Below, in pieces: positions 8,562-15,768 of a DNA stretch of 64,000 nt. Each line of letters begins with the position of its first letter. The first letter of the stretch is position 1. Source of the DNA: Sphingobacteriales bacterium 46-32 (GTDB lineage: Bacteria; Bacteroidota; Bacteroidia; Chitinophagales; Chitinophagaceae). The translations under genes and the position numbers were made by a program. Below the pieces are notes generated by a model that worked only from the letters and a program-made list of their open reading frames with translations, did no database searches and was not told where the DNA came from. Location of the stretch: positions 1,447,203 through 1,511,202 of the forward strand of contig MKTY01000020.1 of assembly GCA_001898485.1 (NCBI GenBank). The letters are read 5' to 3'.

Positions 8562-9305
8562 ATGAAAATTATACCTCTGTCAGAAGGCTCATTTACGATT
8601 GATGGAACAAAACTGTTTATTCCCTTCGATACAGAAAAAGATGAATTGAAAGAACGCGCCACCGGCAGCTTGCTGGTTGAAGTGCAGCCTTTTGTGGTAA
8701 TCACAGAGAAAGACACCCTGCTGCTTGACACGGGCCTGGGATTTACCATCGATGGGCAAATGCAGCTGCATCGCAACCTGCGTGCAGCCGGCGTGGACCC
8801 TGGCAGCATTACCAAAGTATTAATGTCGCACCTGCATAAGGATCATGCCGGCGGGGTTGGGTATACCGATGAGCATGGCCAGCGCCACCTGGCATTTCCA
8901 CAGGCAACTTATTATGTCCAGACAGCCGAACTGGCCTATGCCTGGGAGCGCGGATTTCCCTCTTATATTCCCGATGAGCTGGAATGTCTTCGCTATTCAT
9001 CGCAGGTAGTACTGCTTGAAGGAGATGGTGTTATCGACAATTATATCCGCTATCAGGTCACCGGCGCACACTCTCCTTATCACCAGGTATTCTGGATTAC
9101 CGAAGGCGATGAAACCATATTTTTTGGAGCAGACGATGCCCCTCAATTGCATCAAATGAAACACAGGTATGCTGCCAAGTACGATTATGATGGAAAAAAA
9201 GCGATGCAGCTACGTCAGCAATGGTGGGAGGAAGGGAAAGAGAAAAATTGGACGTTTTTGTTTTACCATGATATAAAAACGCCTTTTGTAAGTAATAAGT
9301 TTTAG
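8562..9305 (+). CDS. MBL-fold metallo-hydrolase
   Basis: This 247-residue protein belongs to the metallo-beta-lactamase superfamily. The metal-binding motif H90-L-H92-K-D94-H95 is intact, followed by a third-ligand histidine in VTGAHSPYH and an aspartate in FFGADDAP. No signal peptide is seen, so it is cytosolic. The layout resembles quorum-quenching-lactonase-like or generic hydrolase members; the substrate is unknown. The gene lies exactly inside a long inverted-repeat pair. Its last residues (VSNKF) and TAG stop are read from the right repeat arm, so the C-terminus may have been reshaped when the repeat arrived. Confidence 0.85.
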   Translation: MKIIPLSEGSFTIDGTKLFIPFDTEKDELKERATGSLLVEVQPFVVITEKDTLLLDTGLGFTIDGQMQLHRNLRAAGVDPGSITKVLMSHLHKDHAGGVGYTDEHGQRHLAFPQATYYVQTAELAYAWERGFPSYIPDELECLRYSSQVVLLEGDGVIDNYIRYQVTGAHSPYHQVFWITEGDETIFFGADDAPQLHQMKHRYAAKYDYDGKKAMQLRQQWWEEGKEKNWTFLFYHDIKTPFVSNKF

Positions 9306-9418
9306 GTTGTAAGTGGTAAGTAAGGTGGATGGTGGAGGGTAGAAGGTTGAGGGATGAAGGAGTGTAGAGGCGGAGGTCTAAGGCCTTTAAACTTTTAAAC
9401 CTTTATACTTTTTATACC
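9289..9418. repeat. Right inverted-repeat arm flanking the MBL-fold gene
   Basis: The outer 34 bp (9385-9418) are identical to the reverse complement of 8441-8474. The inner part (9289-9358) contains AAGTAATAAGTTTTAG, which supplies the MBL gene's stop codon, and a purine-rich block that mirrors the pyrimidine-rich block of the left arm. I see no target-site duplication outside the pair and no transposase. Confidence 0.85.
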
Positions 9419-9518
9419 TGTCAAAAAAGGCCTGCCCTAAAAAGAGCCGGCCGTTGCTAACCTATGAAAAACACCAAGTTCAAAGATATTATATAGAAAA
9501 ATACCTTTACCTAATAAG

Positions 9519-9935
9519 TTACCCACCTCTTCTTAACGGACGTGGATTATTGCCTGGCCGGTTCTGACGGAGCAGCCGGAGTTCCTGAATAAATCGGTCT
9601 TGTTGGTTAAAGACCTGGTTTCCACGTTTCTCGCCTAATATTTCCTGAAACTGGCCGCGATAGCGAAGACGCAGGTCAATCACTTTTTTCTCGCGGTCGA
9701 GCCGTTTTTCGGGGCCTTTATTATCCTGTAAGGCCTTTCGCCATTCTTTGAAATATTCAAGAAAGACGGGCGTAAATTTTTTGGCTTCGGCATCGGAGAG
9801 ACTGAGCCGCTGCTGAATGTATTCATTCATCTTGTCGCGGATCTTCTCATTGCCGCCATCTTCATCATCGTCCTGTGCCCAAAGGCTTACGGCGCTGATG
9901 AGAAACATACTGGTTATGAGTAAAATCTTTTTCAT
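9519..9935 (-). CDS. Small periplasmic protein of a sigma-factor operon
   Basis: The product has 138 residues with a signal peptide (MKKILLITSMFLISAVSLWAQ), then an acidic patch DDDEDGG and a highly charged, mostly helical region (residues 30-115), ending in an Arg/Pro/Gly-rich tail. Size, export and helical charge resemble Spy/CpxP-like periplasmic stress proteins, but there is no clear LTxxQ motif, so this is only an analogy. It is the last gene of a minus-strand unit behind an ECF sigma factor and a membrane-anchored protein, 3 nt downstream of the latter. It is probably an output or sensor of that sigma pathway. Confidence 0.7.
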   Translation of the reverse strand: MKKILLITSMFLISAVSLWAQDDDEDGGNEKIRDKMNEYIQQRLSLSDAEAKKFTPVFLEYFKEWRKALQDNKGPEKRLDREKKVIDLRLRYRGQFQEILGEKRGNQVFNQQDRFIQELRLLRQNRPGNNPRPLRRGG

Positions 9936-9938
9936 GGC

Positions 9939-10691
9939 TTAATTGAGGAAAAGGTCATCGTCTGAGTCAAGTTCTTCACCTGTAGTATCATCTAAAAATT
10001 TTTCAATGTCTTTTTCTGATATATCCTGCATCAGTTTCTTTATTTCTGCTGAAGGCTCTGCCTGGGCCACTGTCTGGCTGCTGCTGGTCAGTTCCACAAA
10101 TTCATTGATCGTTTCGGTGCCCACTTTTTTCATGTTCTTCTCTACCCAGGCATATGATTTTTCATTGGGGTCAATAGACGTTCTGCCACCGCTGAAGAGC
10201 AGGGCACTGGTCGCGATCAGCCCAATGATAACCGCTGCTGCGGCATAGCGGAACCAGCTTTGGCGTAATAAAGAAATCGATTTTACAGGTGTTTCCTTTA
10301 CGGGTTCTTTTTGTTCCAGCGTATTAAAATAATCAGCAGGGGCCGATAAAGGATTTTTCTTTTGCAATCCTGCCAAAAGTGGTGATAGCTGACCAATCTC
10401 ATCGCGGGCAGTCAGTTCATCATCCATCCACACAAATGAGGGATCCAGCTCTTCAAAATAACCGGCTGGCACCAGGTAAGGGCTGCGACGGTCGAGTTGT
10501 GCGAGCAACGGTGAAAGCTGGCTCAATTCCTCCTCTACAGAACTGGTATCCAGTAGTTTAACCCGAAGCAATAACTCCTCAGCCAGGTTGTCAAAATAAC
10601 CCGCAGGCACCTGCCAGGCGGGTGAGATACCCGGCCGAAGGGAGCTGTTAAGCTCAAGAAGTTCCGCTAATATGGTTTGCTTTTGTTCCAT
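9939..10691 (-). CDS. Putative membrane anti-sigma factor with VPAGYF repeats
   Basis: The product has 250 residues. The N-terminal cytosolic half contains three spaced copies of a P-x-x-(V/A)PAGYF-like motif (WQVPAGYFDNL, YLVPAGYFEEL, LSAPADYFNTL), each preceded by a helix; LSPLLAxL occurs twice. One membrane helix follows (about YAAAAVIIGLIATSALLF), then a periplasmic region and a very acidic tail (DDTTGEELDSDDDLF). A gene for an ECF sigma factor lies 37 nt upstream, so an anti-sigma role is inferred from position and topology. It lacks a recognisable zinc anti-sigma motif (HxxxCxxC), hence moderate confidence. Confidence 0.65.
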   Translation of the reverse strand: MEQKQTILAELLELNSSLRPGISPAWQVPAGYFDNLAEELLLRVKLLDTSSVEEELSQLSPLLAQLDRRSPYLVPAGYFEELDPSFVWMDDELTARDEIGQLSPLLAGLQKKNPLSAPADYFNTLEQKEPVKETPVKSISLLRQSWFRYAAAAVIIGLIATSALLFSGGRTSIDPNEKSYAWVEKNMKKVGTETINEFVELTSSSQTVAQAEPSAEIKKLMQDISEKDIEKFLDDTTGEELDSDDDLFLN

Positions 10692-10728
10692 TTCAGTTAT
10701 GAGTGAGACGGCATATAGCCCCTTAGGT

Positions 10729-11283
10729 TTAATGATTTTTGATATACTCTTCTATTTTTTTCACCGCGTGGTGATAACTGGCTTTTAATGCCCCCTCACT
10801 GGTTTCCAGTACGCGGCTCATTTCTTCGTAAGGCATTTCATCATAGTACCGGAGACTGAAAACAACCCGTTGTTTTTCAGGAAGTTGCTGGATAGCCAAT
10901 TGTAATTTCCATTCCAGTTTATTGGCGTCAAAATGCTGGTCGGCCCGTACTTTATTGCTCAGGCCAGCTTCTACATCATCCAGCGGCACAACGGATTTAC
11001 GTTTTTGCTGCTCCAGGAAGGTAAGGCATTCATTGGTGGCAATACGGTAAAGCCAGGTATAGAGCTGGCTGTCTTCACGAAAGTTTTCGAGGCCTTTCCA
11101 TACGCGGATGAATACATTTTGCAGTACATCATTGGCATCGTCATGGTCGACCACCATCCGGCGAATATGCCAGTACAGTTTTTCCTGGTATTTCCGGATC
11201 AGCGCGGTATAGGCACGCTCCTTCGTGGCAGGGTCACGAAACTGGAGCAATAGTTCTGTATCACTGGTGCTGGTTAGCGACAT
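10729..11283 (-). CDS. ECF-type RNA polymerase sigma-70 factor
   Basis: This 184-residue sigma factor has region 2 (DDANDVLQNVFIRVWKGLENF, with WLYRIATNECL) and region 4 (LPEKQRVVFSLRYYDEMPYEEMSRVL, then a recognition helix around SEGALKASYHHAVKKI). It lacks regions 1 and 3, as in ECF factors that direct RNA polymerase to stress or envelope genes. It heads a three-gene minus-strand unit with the putative anti-sigma factor and a periplasmic protein; such units usually autoregulate. The target promoters cannot be inferred here. Confidence 0.93.
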   Translation of the reverse strand: MSLTSTSDTELLLQFRDPATKERAYTALIRKYQEKLYWHIRRMVVDHDDANDVLQNVFIRVWKGLENFREDSQLYTWLYRIATNECLTFLEQQKRKSVVPLDDVEAGLSNKVRADQHFDANKLEWKLQLAIQQLPEKQRVVFSLRYYDEMPYEEMSRVLETSEGALKASYHHAVKKIEEYIKNH

Positions 11284-11351
11284 GAGATTGATTTAGCATC
11301 CCTTTTGGCCATCATACAGCTGCAGGCTTTGACAGGATTTATATAAAAATA

Positions 11352-11388
11352 AAAAAGCAGGCTCAATTTAGAAAAGAACCTGCTTTTT
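11352..11388 (-). terminator. Intrinsic terminator of the transketolase gene
   Basis: Stem AAAAAGCAGG (11352-11361) pairs with CCTGCTTTTT (11379-11388). It lies just after the transketolase stop codon on the minus strand, before the sigma-factor promoter region. Confidence 0.8.
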
Positions 11389-11403
11389 AAAATAGAAATA
11401 AGT

Positions 11404-12369
11404 TTATTGAGCGGCTTTGCGTTGCAGTACCTTTTCAGCTGCAGCCACAATATCCGGCACATCGAGCCCGTATTTTTTAAGCAGGTCTTTGGGTATACCG
11501 CTTTCCCCGAAAGTATCTTTGGTACCTACGTATTCGATAGGTATGGGGAAATGGCGGGTAGCGCACTGGCTGATCGCATCACCCAGGCCACCAATGATAT
11601 TATGCTCTTCGGCCGTTACTGCACATTTTGTTTTGCGGATAGAAGCCAGCACCGCTTCTTCATCGAGCGGCTTGATCGTATGAATATTGATCACTTCTGC
11701 ACTGATACCTTTTTCTTCGAGCGCAATACCGGCCTGTATAGCGTTCCATACCATATGACCGCAGGCAAAAATGCTCACATCGGTACCGGTTGAGAACTGC
11801 TGTGCTTTACCGATAATAAAGTCTTCTTCTTTGGTGAAAATGGGCCATATCGGGCGCCCGAAACGCAGGTAAACGGGGCCTTCGTATTCGGCAATAGCCT
11901 GTGTGGCTGCCTTGGTCTGTGCATAGTCGCAGGGAACAATCACCGTCATACCGGGCAGCATTTTCATCATGCCGATATCTTCCAGTATCTGGTGAGTGGC
12001 GCCGTCTTCACCCAGTGTGAGACCGGCATGTGATGCACATATTTTCACATTTTTGCCGCTATAGGCTACCGACTGACGGATCTGGTCATATACGCGGCCG
12101 GTAGAGAAGTTGGCAAATGTGGTGGTGAAAGGAATTTTTCCACCGATGGTCATACCTGCTGCAATGCCGATCATGTTGGCTTCGGCAATACCACATTGTA
12201 CAAAACGCTCGGGAAATTCTTTCATGAATTGCTGCAACTTGAGCGAGCCGGCCAGGTCGGCAGTAAGTGCTACGATATTAGGATTTTTGCGGGCGGCTTC
12301 AACAATACCGTCCCCAAAACCACTCCGTGTATCCTTGTTGCCGGTGGGCTGGATATCTTTCAAAGACAT
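11404..12369 (-). CDS. Transketolase, C-terminal subunit (Pyr and C-terminal domains)
   Basis: The 321-residue protein matches only the second half of transketolase: the pyrimidine-binding domain (RFVQCGIAEANMIGIAAGM, FTTTFANF) and the C-terminal domain (VINIHTIKPLDEEAV, TAEEHNIIGGLGDAI). Split transketolases of this type pair with a separate thiamine-diphosphate-binding N-terminal subunit to move two-carbon units in the pentose phosphate pathway. The partner is usually adjacent upstream, but here the upstream minus-strand gene is galE, so the partner must lie outside the window. The conserved glutamate of the Pyr domain is present in CGIAEAN. A terminator follows. Confidence 0.9.
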   Translation of the reverse strand: MSLKDIQPTGNKDTRSGFGDGIVEAARKNPNIVALTADLAGSLKLQQFMKEFPERFVQCGIAEANMIGIAAGMTIGGKIPFTTTFANFSTGRVYDQIRQSVAYSGKNVKICASHAGLTLGEDGATHQILEDIGMMKMLPGMTVIVPCDYAQTKAATQAIAEYEGPVYLRFGRPIWPIFTKEEDFIIGKAQQFSTGTDVSIFACGHMVWNAIQAGIALEEKGISAEVINIHTIKPLDEEAVLASIRKTKCAVTAEEHNIIGGLGDAISQCATRHFPIPIEYVGTKDTFGESGIPKDLLKKYGLDVPDIVAAAEKVLQRKAAQ

Positions 12370-12441
12370 AGGCAGAAATTAGTAGTACGTTTAGAAGAGC
12401 AAATGTAACATAAACTGGCTTGTGAGACACAGGCCAGCGGA

Positions 12442-13497
12442 TTAATTCAATTCACGGGGCTGTCCGCCAAAAATGGTGGCATCGGCTTTGAGGCGTTGCT
12501 CCCATTCCCAGGCAGTACGCATCATATCATCCAGCCCATATTGGGGAGTCCAGCCCAGTCGTGTACGGGCCAGATCATTATTGGCATAGATAGCAACCAC
12601 GTCGCCCGGGCGGCGCGGACCTATTTCATAATTGAGTTTGACACCGCTTATCTTTTCAAACGAGTGAATGGCTTCCAGTACAGTTACCCCATTGCCGGTG
12701 CCCAGGTTAAATACTTCGCAGAGGGCTTCATTTTTCTTATCCTGCAGGTATCGGACGGCCAGTGTGTGTGCATGGGCAATATCGCTTACATGAATAAAAT
12801 CACGAATGCAGGAACCATCGCGTGTGGGATAATCATTACCATAAACGATCATGCGGGGCAGTTTGCCGATAGCTGTTTGTGTAATGGCCGGTACAAGATT
12901 TTGTGGTTTGCCAATGGGCATCTCACCAATCAGGATCGATGAATGGGCGCCTACGGGGTTAAAGTAGCGCAGCAAAATGCAATGGGTGCCGGCGCTTTTC
13001 GCGAATTCATTGATGATCTGCTCGCCCATCTGTTTGGTGTAACCATAGGGAGAAGCGGCAGGTTTGGGCATTGTTTTCTCAGTTACCATCATTTCATCGG
13101 GGTTGCCATACACCGTGCATGATGAAGAAAAAACAAAATAAGGGATTTCAAATTCCTGCACACATTTCAGCAGGTTGATCAGCGAAGTGATATTATTTTC
13201 AAAATACATCAGTGGCTTCTCTACAGACTCACCTACCGCCTTGTATGCCGCAAAATGGATAATACCTTCAATGCCTTCATTCTCCTGGAAAATAGCATAG
13301 GTGTCATCAAAGTTGCAGAGGTCAACCCGGTAATTCTTCACTTTTTTGCCGGTGATGCGTTCTACTCCGTCAAGAATGCCGGGATTGGAACGGCTGTTGT
13401 TGTCAACTGAGATCACATCATAGCCATTCTGAATAAGATCAACGATGGTATGCGCACCAATGTAACCGCAACCGCCTGTAACGAGGATTTTAGCCAT
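12442..13497 (-). CDS. galE: UDP-glucose 4-epimerase
   Basis: From MAKILVTGGCGYIGAHTIVD the protein has 351 residues, normal for GalE, which interconverts UDP-glucose and UDP-galactose. The NAD-binding glycine motif GGCGYIG, the serine of FSSSCTVYG and the YGYTK catalytic Tyr-x-x-x-Lys pair are all present, along with RYFNPVGAH and the C-terminal RRPGDVVAIYAN. An upstream ATG (13515) would add a hydrophobic hexapeptide read from a terminator hairpin and is less likely. The start codon sits directly after the U-run of that hairpin. Confidence 0.95.
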   Translation of the reverse strand: MAKILVTGGCGYIGAHTIVDLIQNGYDVISVDNNSRSNPGILDGVERITGKKVKNYRVDLCNFDDTYAIFQENEGIEGIIHFAAYKAVGESVEKPLMYFENNITSLINLLKCVQEFEIPYFVFSSSCTVYGNPDEMMVTEKTMPKPAASPYGYTKQMGEQIINEFAKSAGTHCILLRYFNPVGAHSSILIGEMPIGKPQNLVPAITQTAIGKLPRMIVYGNDYPTRDGSCIRDFIHVSDIAHAHTLAVRYLQDKKNEALCEVFNLGTGNGVTVLEAIHSFEKISGVKLNYEIGPRRPGDVVAIYANNDLARTRLGWTPQYGLDDMMRTAWEWEQRLKADATIFGGQPRELN

Positions 13498-13530
13498 AAA
13501 AAAAATTCCCGGCAAAAGTCAGGAATTTTT
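13498..13530 (-). terminator. Terminator hairpin after the PiT gene, abutting the galE start
   Basis: AAAAATTCC (13501-13509) pairs with GGAATTTTT (13522-13530). Read on the minus strand the hairpin follows the PiT stop codon by about 20 nt, and its U-run continues into the galE ATG at 13497. The loop contains GACTTTTG (13520 to 13513), close to the -7 consensus TAnnTTTG, so a galE promoter may overlap the terminator. Confidence 0.6.
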
Positions 13531-13550
13531 CTCAATGCGTATGTATTAAA

Positions 13551-14750
13551 TCAATAAAACAAGTGGACTAAATAATAAACTGCAGCGGCCAGCAGACCAC
13601 TTACCGGAATGGTGAGGATCCAGGCCCAGATAAGGTTTACCGTTACGCCCCAACGAACGGCCGAAAGTCTTTTCGTCGCGCCCACACCCATAATTGAACC
13701 GGTAATGGTATGTGTGGTACTAACGGGTATTTTCAGCGATTCGGTGATAAAGAGTGTGAGGGCGCCGGCTGTTTCAGCAGCCACCCCTTCAAAAGGCGTT
13801 ACCTTGGTAATACGTGTTCCCATTGTTTTTACAATTTTCCAGCCTCCACTCATGGTGCCTACGGCAATGGCTGTATAACAAGCCAGGGGTACCCATACCG
13901 GCATATCATGAAAGTCGGTGATCTGGCCACCGGCTATCAATGCCGCAGTAATAATACCCATTACTTTCTGTGCATCATTACCACCATGGCCAATACTGAA
14001 GATGGCCGAGGAAACCAGCTGCAGGCGTTTAAACCACTGGTTGGCCTTATGCGCATTCAGGGTATTAAGGTAAAGTGAAAACACAGCCATGATCACCACA
14101 ATCGCACTAAGCAGTATCCACTTGAAATTCTGGGAGTGAAAGATCACTTTCAAAAAATAGGATTCATAATGCGACTTGAGCTTTTCGGGGTCTGTTTGTA
14201 AACTGAAAGCCAGGAATATGAAAATACAGACAATAACAGCCAGTGAGAAAATACGGGGAGCCCATCCTTTCCGGAAAGAATTGATAAACCAGATAGATAT
14301 GAGGAAGGCCATGATCATACCTATCAGGGGCGCCAGGAAGATAAAGGCGGCAATCTGAATAACCGGGCCGGAATTGATAGAGCTGAATGAGCCGGCATGT
14401 GCAATAGCCGCACCGGCAAAGCCCCCAATCAGTGTATGTGAAGAAGAAGAAGGAATACCACGCCACCAGGTAAACAGGTTCCAGCTAATGGCAGCTATAA
14501 GACCCGAAAAGATCACTTCCAGCGTGATAAAATCATTTTTTACTGTTTTGGCAATCGTGTTGGCCACGCCGTGATCCTTAAAAATAAAGAACGCTACAAA
14601 GTTGAACAATGCAGCCCATACCACCGCCTGAAAAGGTGTGAGTACCTTGGTAGAAACTACCGTGGCAATAGAGTTGGCGGCATCATGAAACCCGTTGATA
14701 TAGTCAAAAATCAGGGCCAGTGCAATGATAACTATGAGGAAAGTGGTCAT
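13551..14750 (-). CDS. Inorganic phosphate transporter, PiT family
   Basis: This 399-residue membrane protein has the two PiT signature repeats: GFHDAANSIATVVSTKVLTP near the N-terminus and FSIGHGGNDAQKVMGII in the second half, plus SSSHTLIGG and VSTTHTITG. PiT proteins import phosphate, usually as a metal-phosphate complex, using the proton or sodium gradient. It lies 91 nt downstream of the DUF47 gene on the same strand. This pairing is common, with the DUF47/PhoU-like partner thought to regulate PiT. It starts a run of phosphate-related genes that continues to about 29 kb. Confidence 0.95.
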   Translation of the reverse strand: MTTFLIVIIALALIFDYINGFHDAANSIATVVSTKVLTPFQAVVWAALFNFVAFFIFKDHGVANTIAKTVKNDFITLEVIFSGLIAAISWNLFTWWRGIPSSSSHTLIGGFAGAAIAHAGSFSSINSGPVIQIAAFIFLAPLIGMIMAFLISIWFINSFRKGWAPRIFSLAVIVCIFIFLAFSLQTDPEKLKSHYESYFLKVIFHSQNFKWILLSAIVVIMAVFSLYLNTLNAHKANQWFKRLQLVSSAIFSIGHGGNDAQKVMGIITAALIAGGQITDFHDMPVWVPLACYTAIAVGTMSGGWKIVKTMGTRITKVTPFEGVAAETAGALTLFITESLKIPVSTTHTITGSIMGVGATKRLSAVRWGVTVNLIWAWILTIPVSGLLAAAVYYLVHLFY

Positions 14751-14841
14751 ACGTGCTGTTTGGTAATAAGTTGATCTGAAAACCCGGGCAGCAATGGGTA
14801 TACATACATCTCAGCAGCCAGGTTATACAATCACGGCCAGA

Positions 14842-15492
14842 TCAGGCATATTTAATAATGATCGACTCAATCACATTGCTGGCATCCTCACATTTGTCGG
14901 TCACAATTTCCATTACCTGGTAGATCTCGCGTTTTTTGATCACTTCTTTGGCATCGGGCTCGGTAGCAAAGAGGCGTTCAATGCTCATATCAAATACATC
15001 ATCGGCCTGGTTTTCTATACTGTTGATCTTAACCAGCGCTTCGGTAATGTTGCGCATATTCTTCATATCGCGCAGCTCTCTTACCGCAATCCGGATCTGC
15101 TGGGCGCCCTGCTCTATCAGGTCGGCCATCTTCTGCATACCCATATCATTGGGGTTTACGCGGTAGAAGTTGATCTTTTTAGCCGATGCATATATATAAT
15201 CGGCAATATCATCGAGCGATGTAGCCAGGTAGTGAATGTCTTCGCGGTCAAAAGGAGTGATAAAGTTCCGGCCCAGCTCGGTAAAGATGCTGTGCGTCAG
15301 CTCATCATTGGCATGCTCCAGGTCTTCTATCTGTTTGATCAGGCTGGAACGTTTGTCGAAATCGGTTTCTGCCACTACTTCTTTCATTACTCCGCCCATG
15401 GTAGCGCAGTTGTCGGCCACCTGTTCAAATAATTCAAAGAATACCCGGTTCTTGGGCATGAAAATTTTGAGAAAAGAATTGAGTCCAGCCAT
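14842..15492 (-). CDS. DUF47 / PhoU-like protein, PiT partner
   Basis: The product has 216 residues, nearly all helical and strongly charged, matching the DUF47 (PhoU-related) family. Visible family features are the N-terminal FFELFEQVADNCATMGGVMKEV block, the paired acidic helices LIKQIEDLEHANDELTHSIF, and DREDIHYLATSLDDIADYI. PhoU-like bundles bind metals through such acidic motifs and modulate phosphate transporters. It is the first gene of a DUF47-PiT unit and diverges from a TonB receptor gene that carries a predicted PhoB-type operator. A -7-like TAATTTCG lies at 15520 to 15513 on the minus strand. Confidence 0.92.
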   Translation of the reverse strand: MAGLNSFLKIFMPKNRVFFELFEQVADNCATMGGVMKEVVAETDFDKRSSLIKQIEDLEHANDELTHSIFTELGRNFITPFDREDIHYLATSLDDIADYIYASAKKINFYRVNPNDMGMQKMADLIEQGAQQIRIAVRELRDMKNMRNITEALVKINSIENQADDVFDMSIERLFATEPDAKEVIKKREIYQVMEIVTDKCEDASNVIESIIIKYA

Positions 15493-15674
15493 ATCGGTTT
15501 TTTAACTGGTTGCGAAATTACCGGCTTCGCCGCGCTGAGGCCAGCCAACAGGGGGAATTAATAATTCCTTAATATAGGATTTTTATTGAATACAATCGTA
15601 ATTGATTGATAATTAAATATATTTTCAATTATAGGGGCACACAGGTACCGGTAAAGCTTATTGCCTGCCAGGCC

Positions 15675-15740
15675 GTTAATATTCGCTTAACATTGGCATT
15701 ACAATTCCATAATCGGCCAGTAACATGCCGGTAATATCAG
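15675..15740 (+). promoter_or_regulatory. Predicted PhoB-type operator A: six 11-bp repeats
   Basis: Six consecutive 11-bp units start at 15675, 15686, 15697, 15708, 15719 and 15730. Their first six bases are GTTAAT, CTTAAC, CATTAC, CATAAT, AGTAAC and GGTAAT; all six fit NNTNAY. The array ends 5 nt before GTCCTTTG (15746-15753), a partial match to the -7 consensus, and 28 nt before the receptor ATG at 15769. Direct repeats with 11-bp period are the known layout of PhoB boxes. Arrays at 23622-23665 and 23802-23845 share the same register and spacing. Confidence 0.75.
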
Positions 15741-15768
15741 CAGCCGTCCTTTGCCGGAAATTTCTGCT

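Noticed and set aside
15541-15640. Second Pho-type array facing the DUF47-PiT genes
   Set aside because: On the minus strand only two adjacent units (AATTAT, AATTAC) fit the 11-bp register, in very AT-rich sequence, and no -7 follows at 5 nt.
15751-15768. TTG as start of the TonB receptor
   Set aside because: It falls within the predicted -7 element; the ATG at 15769 begins the signal peptide.
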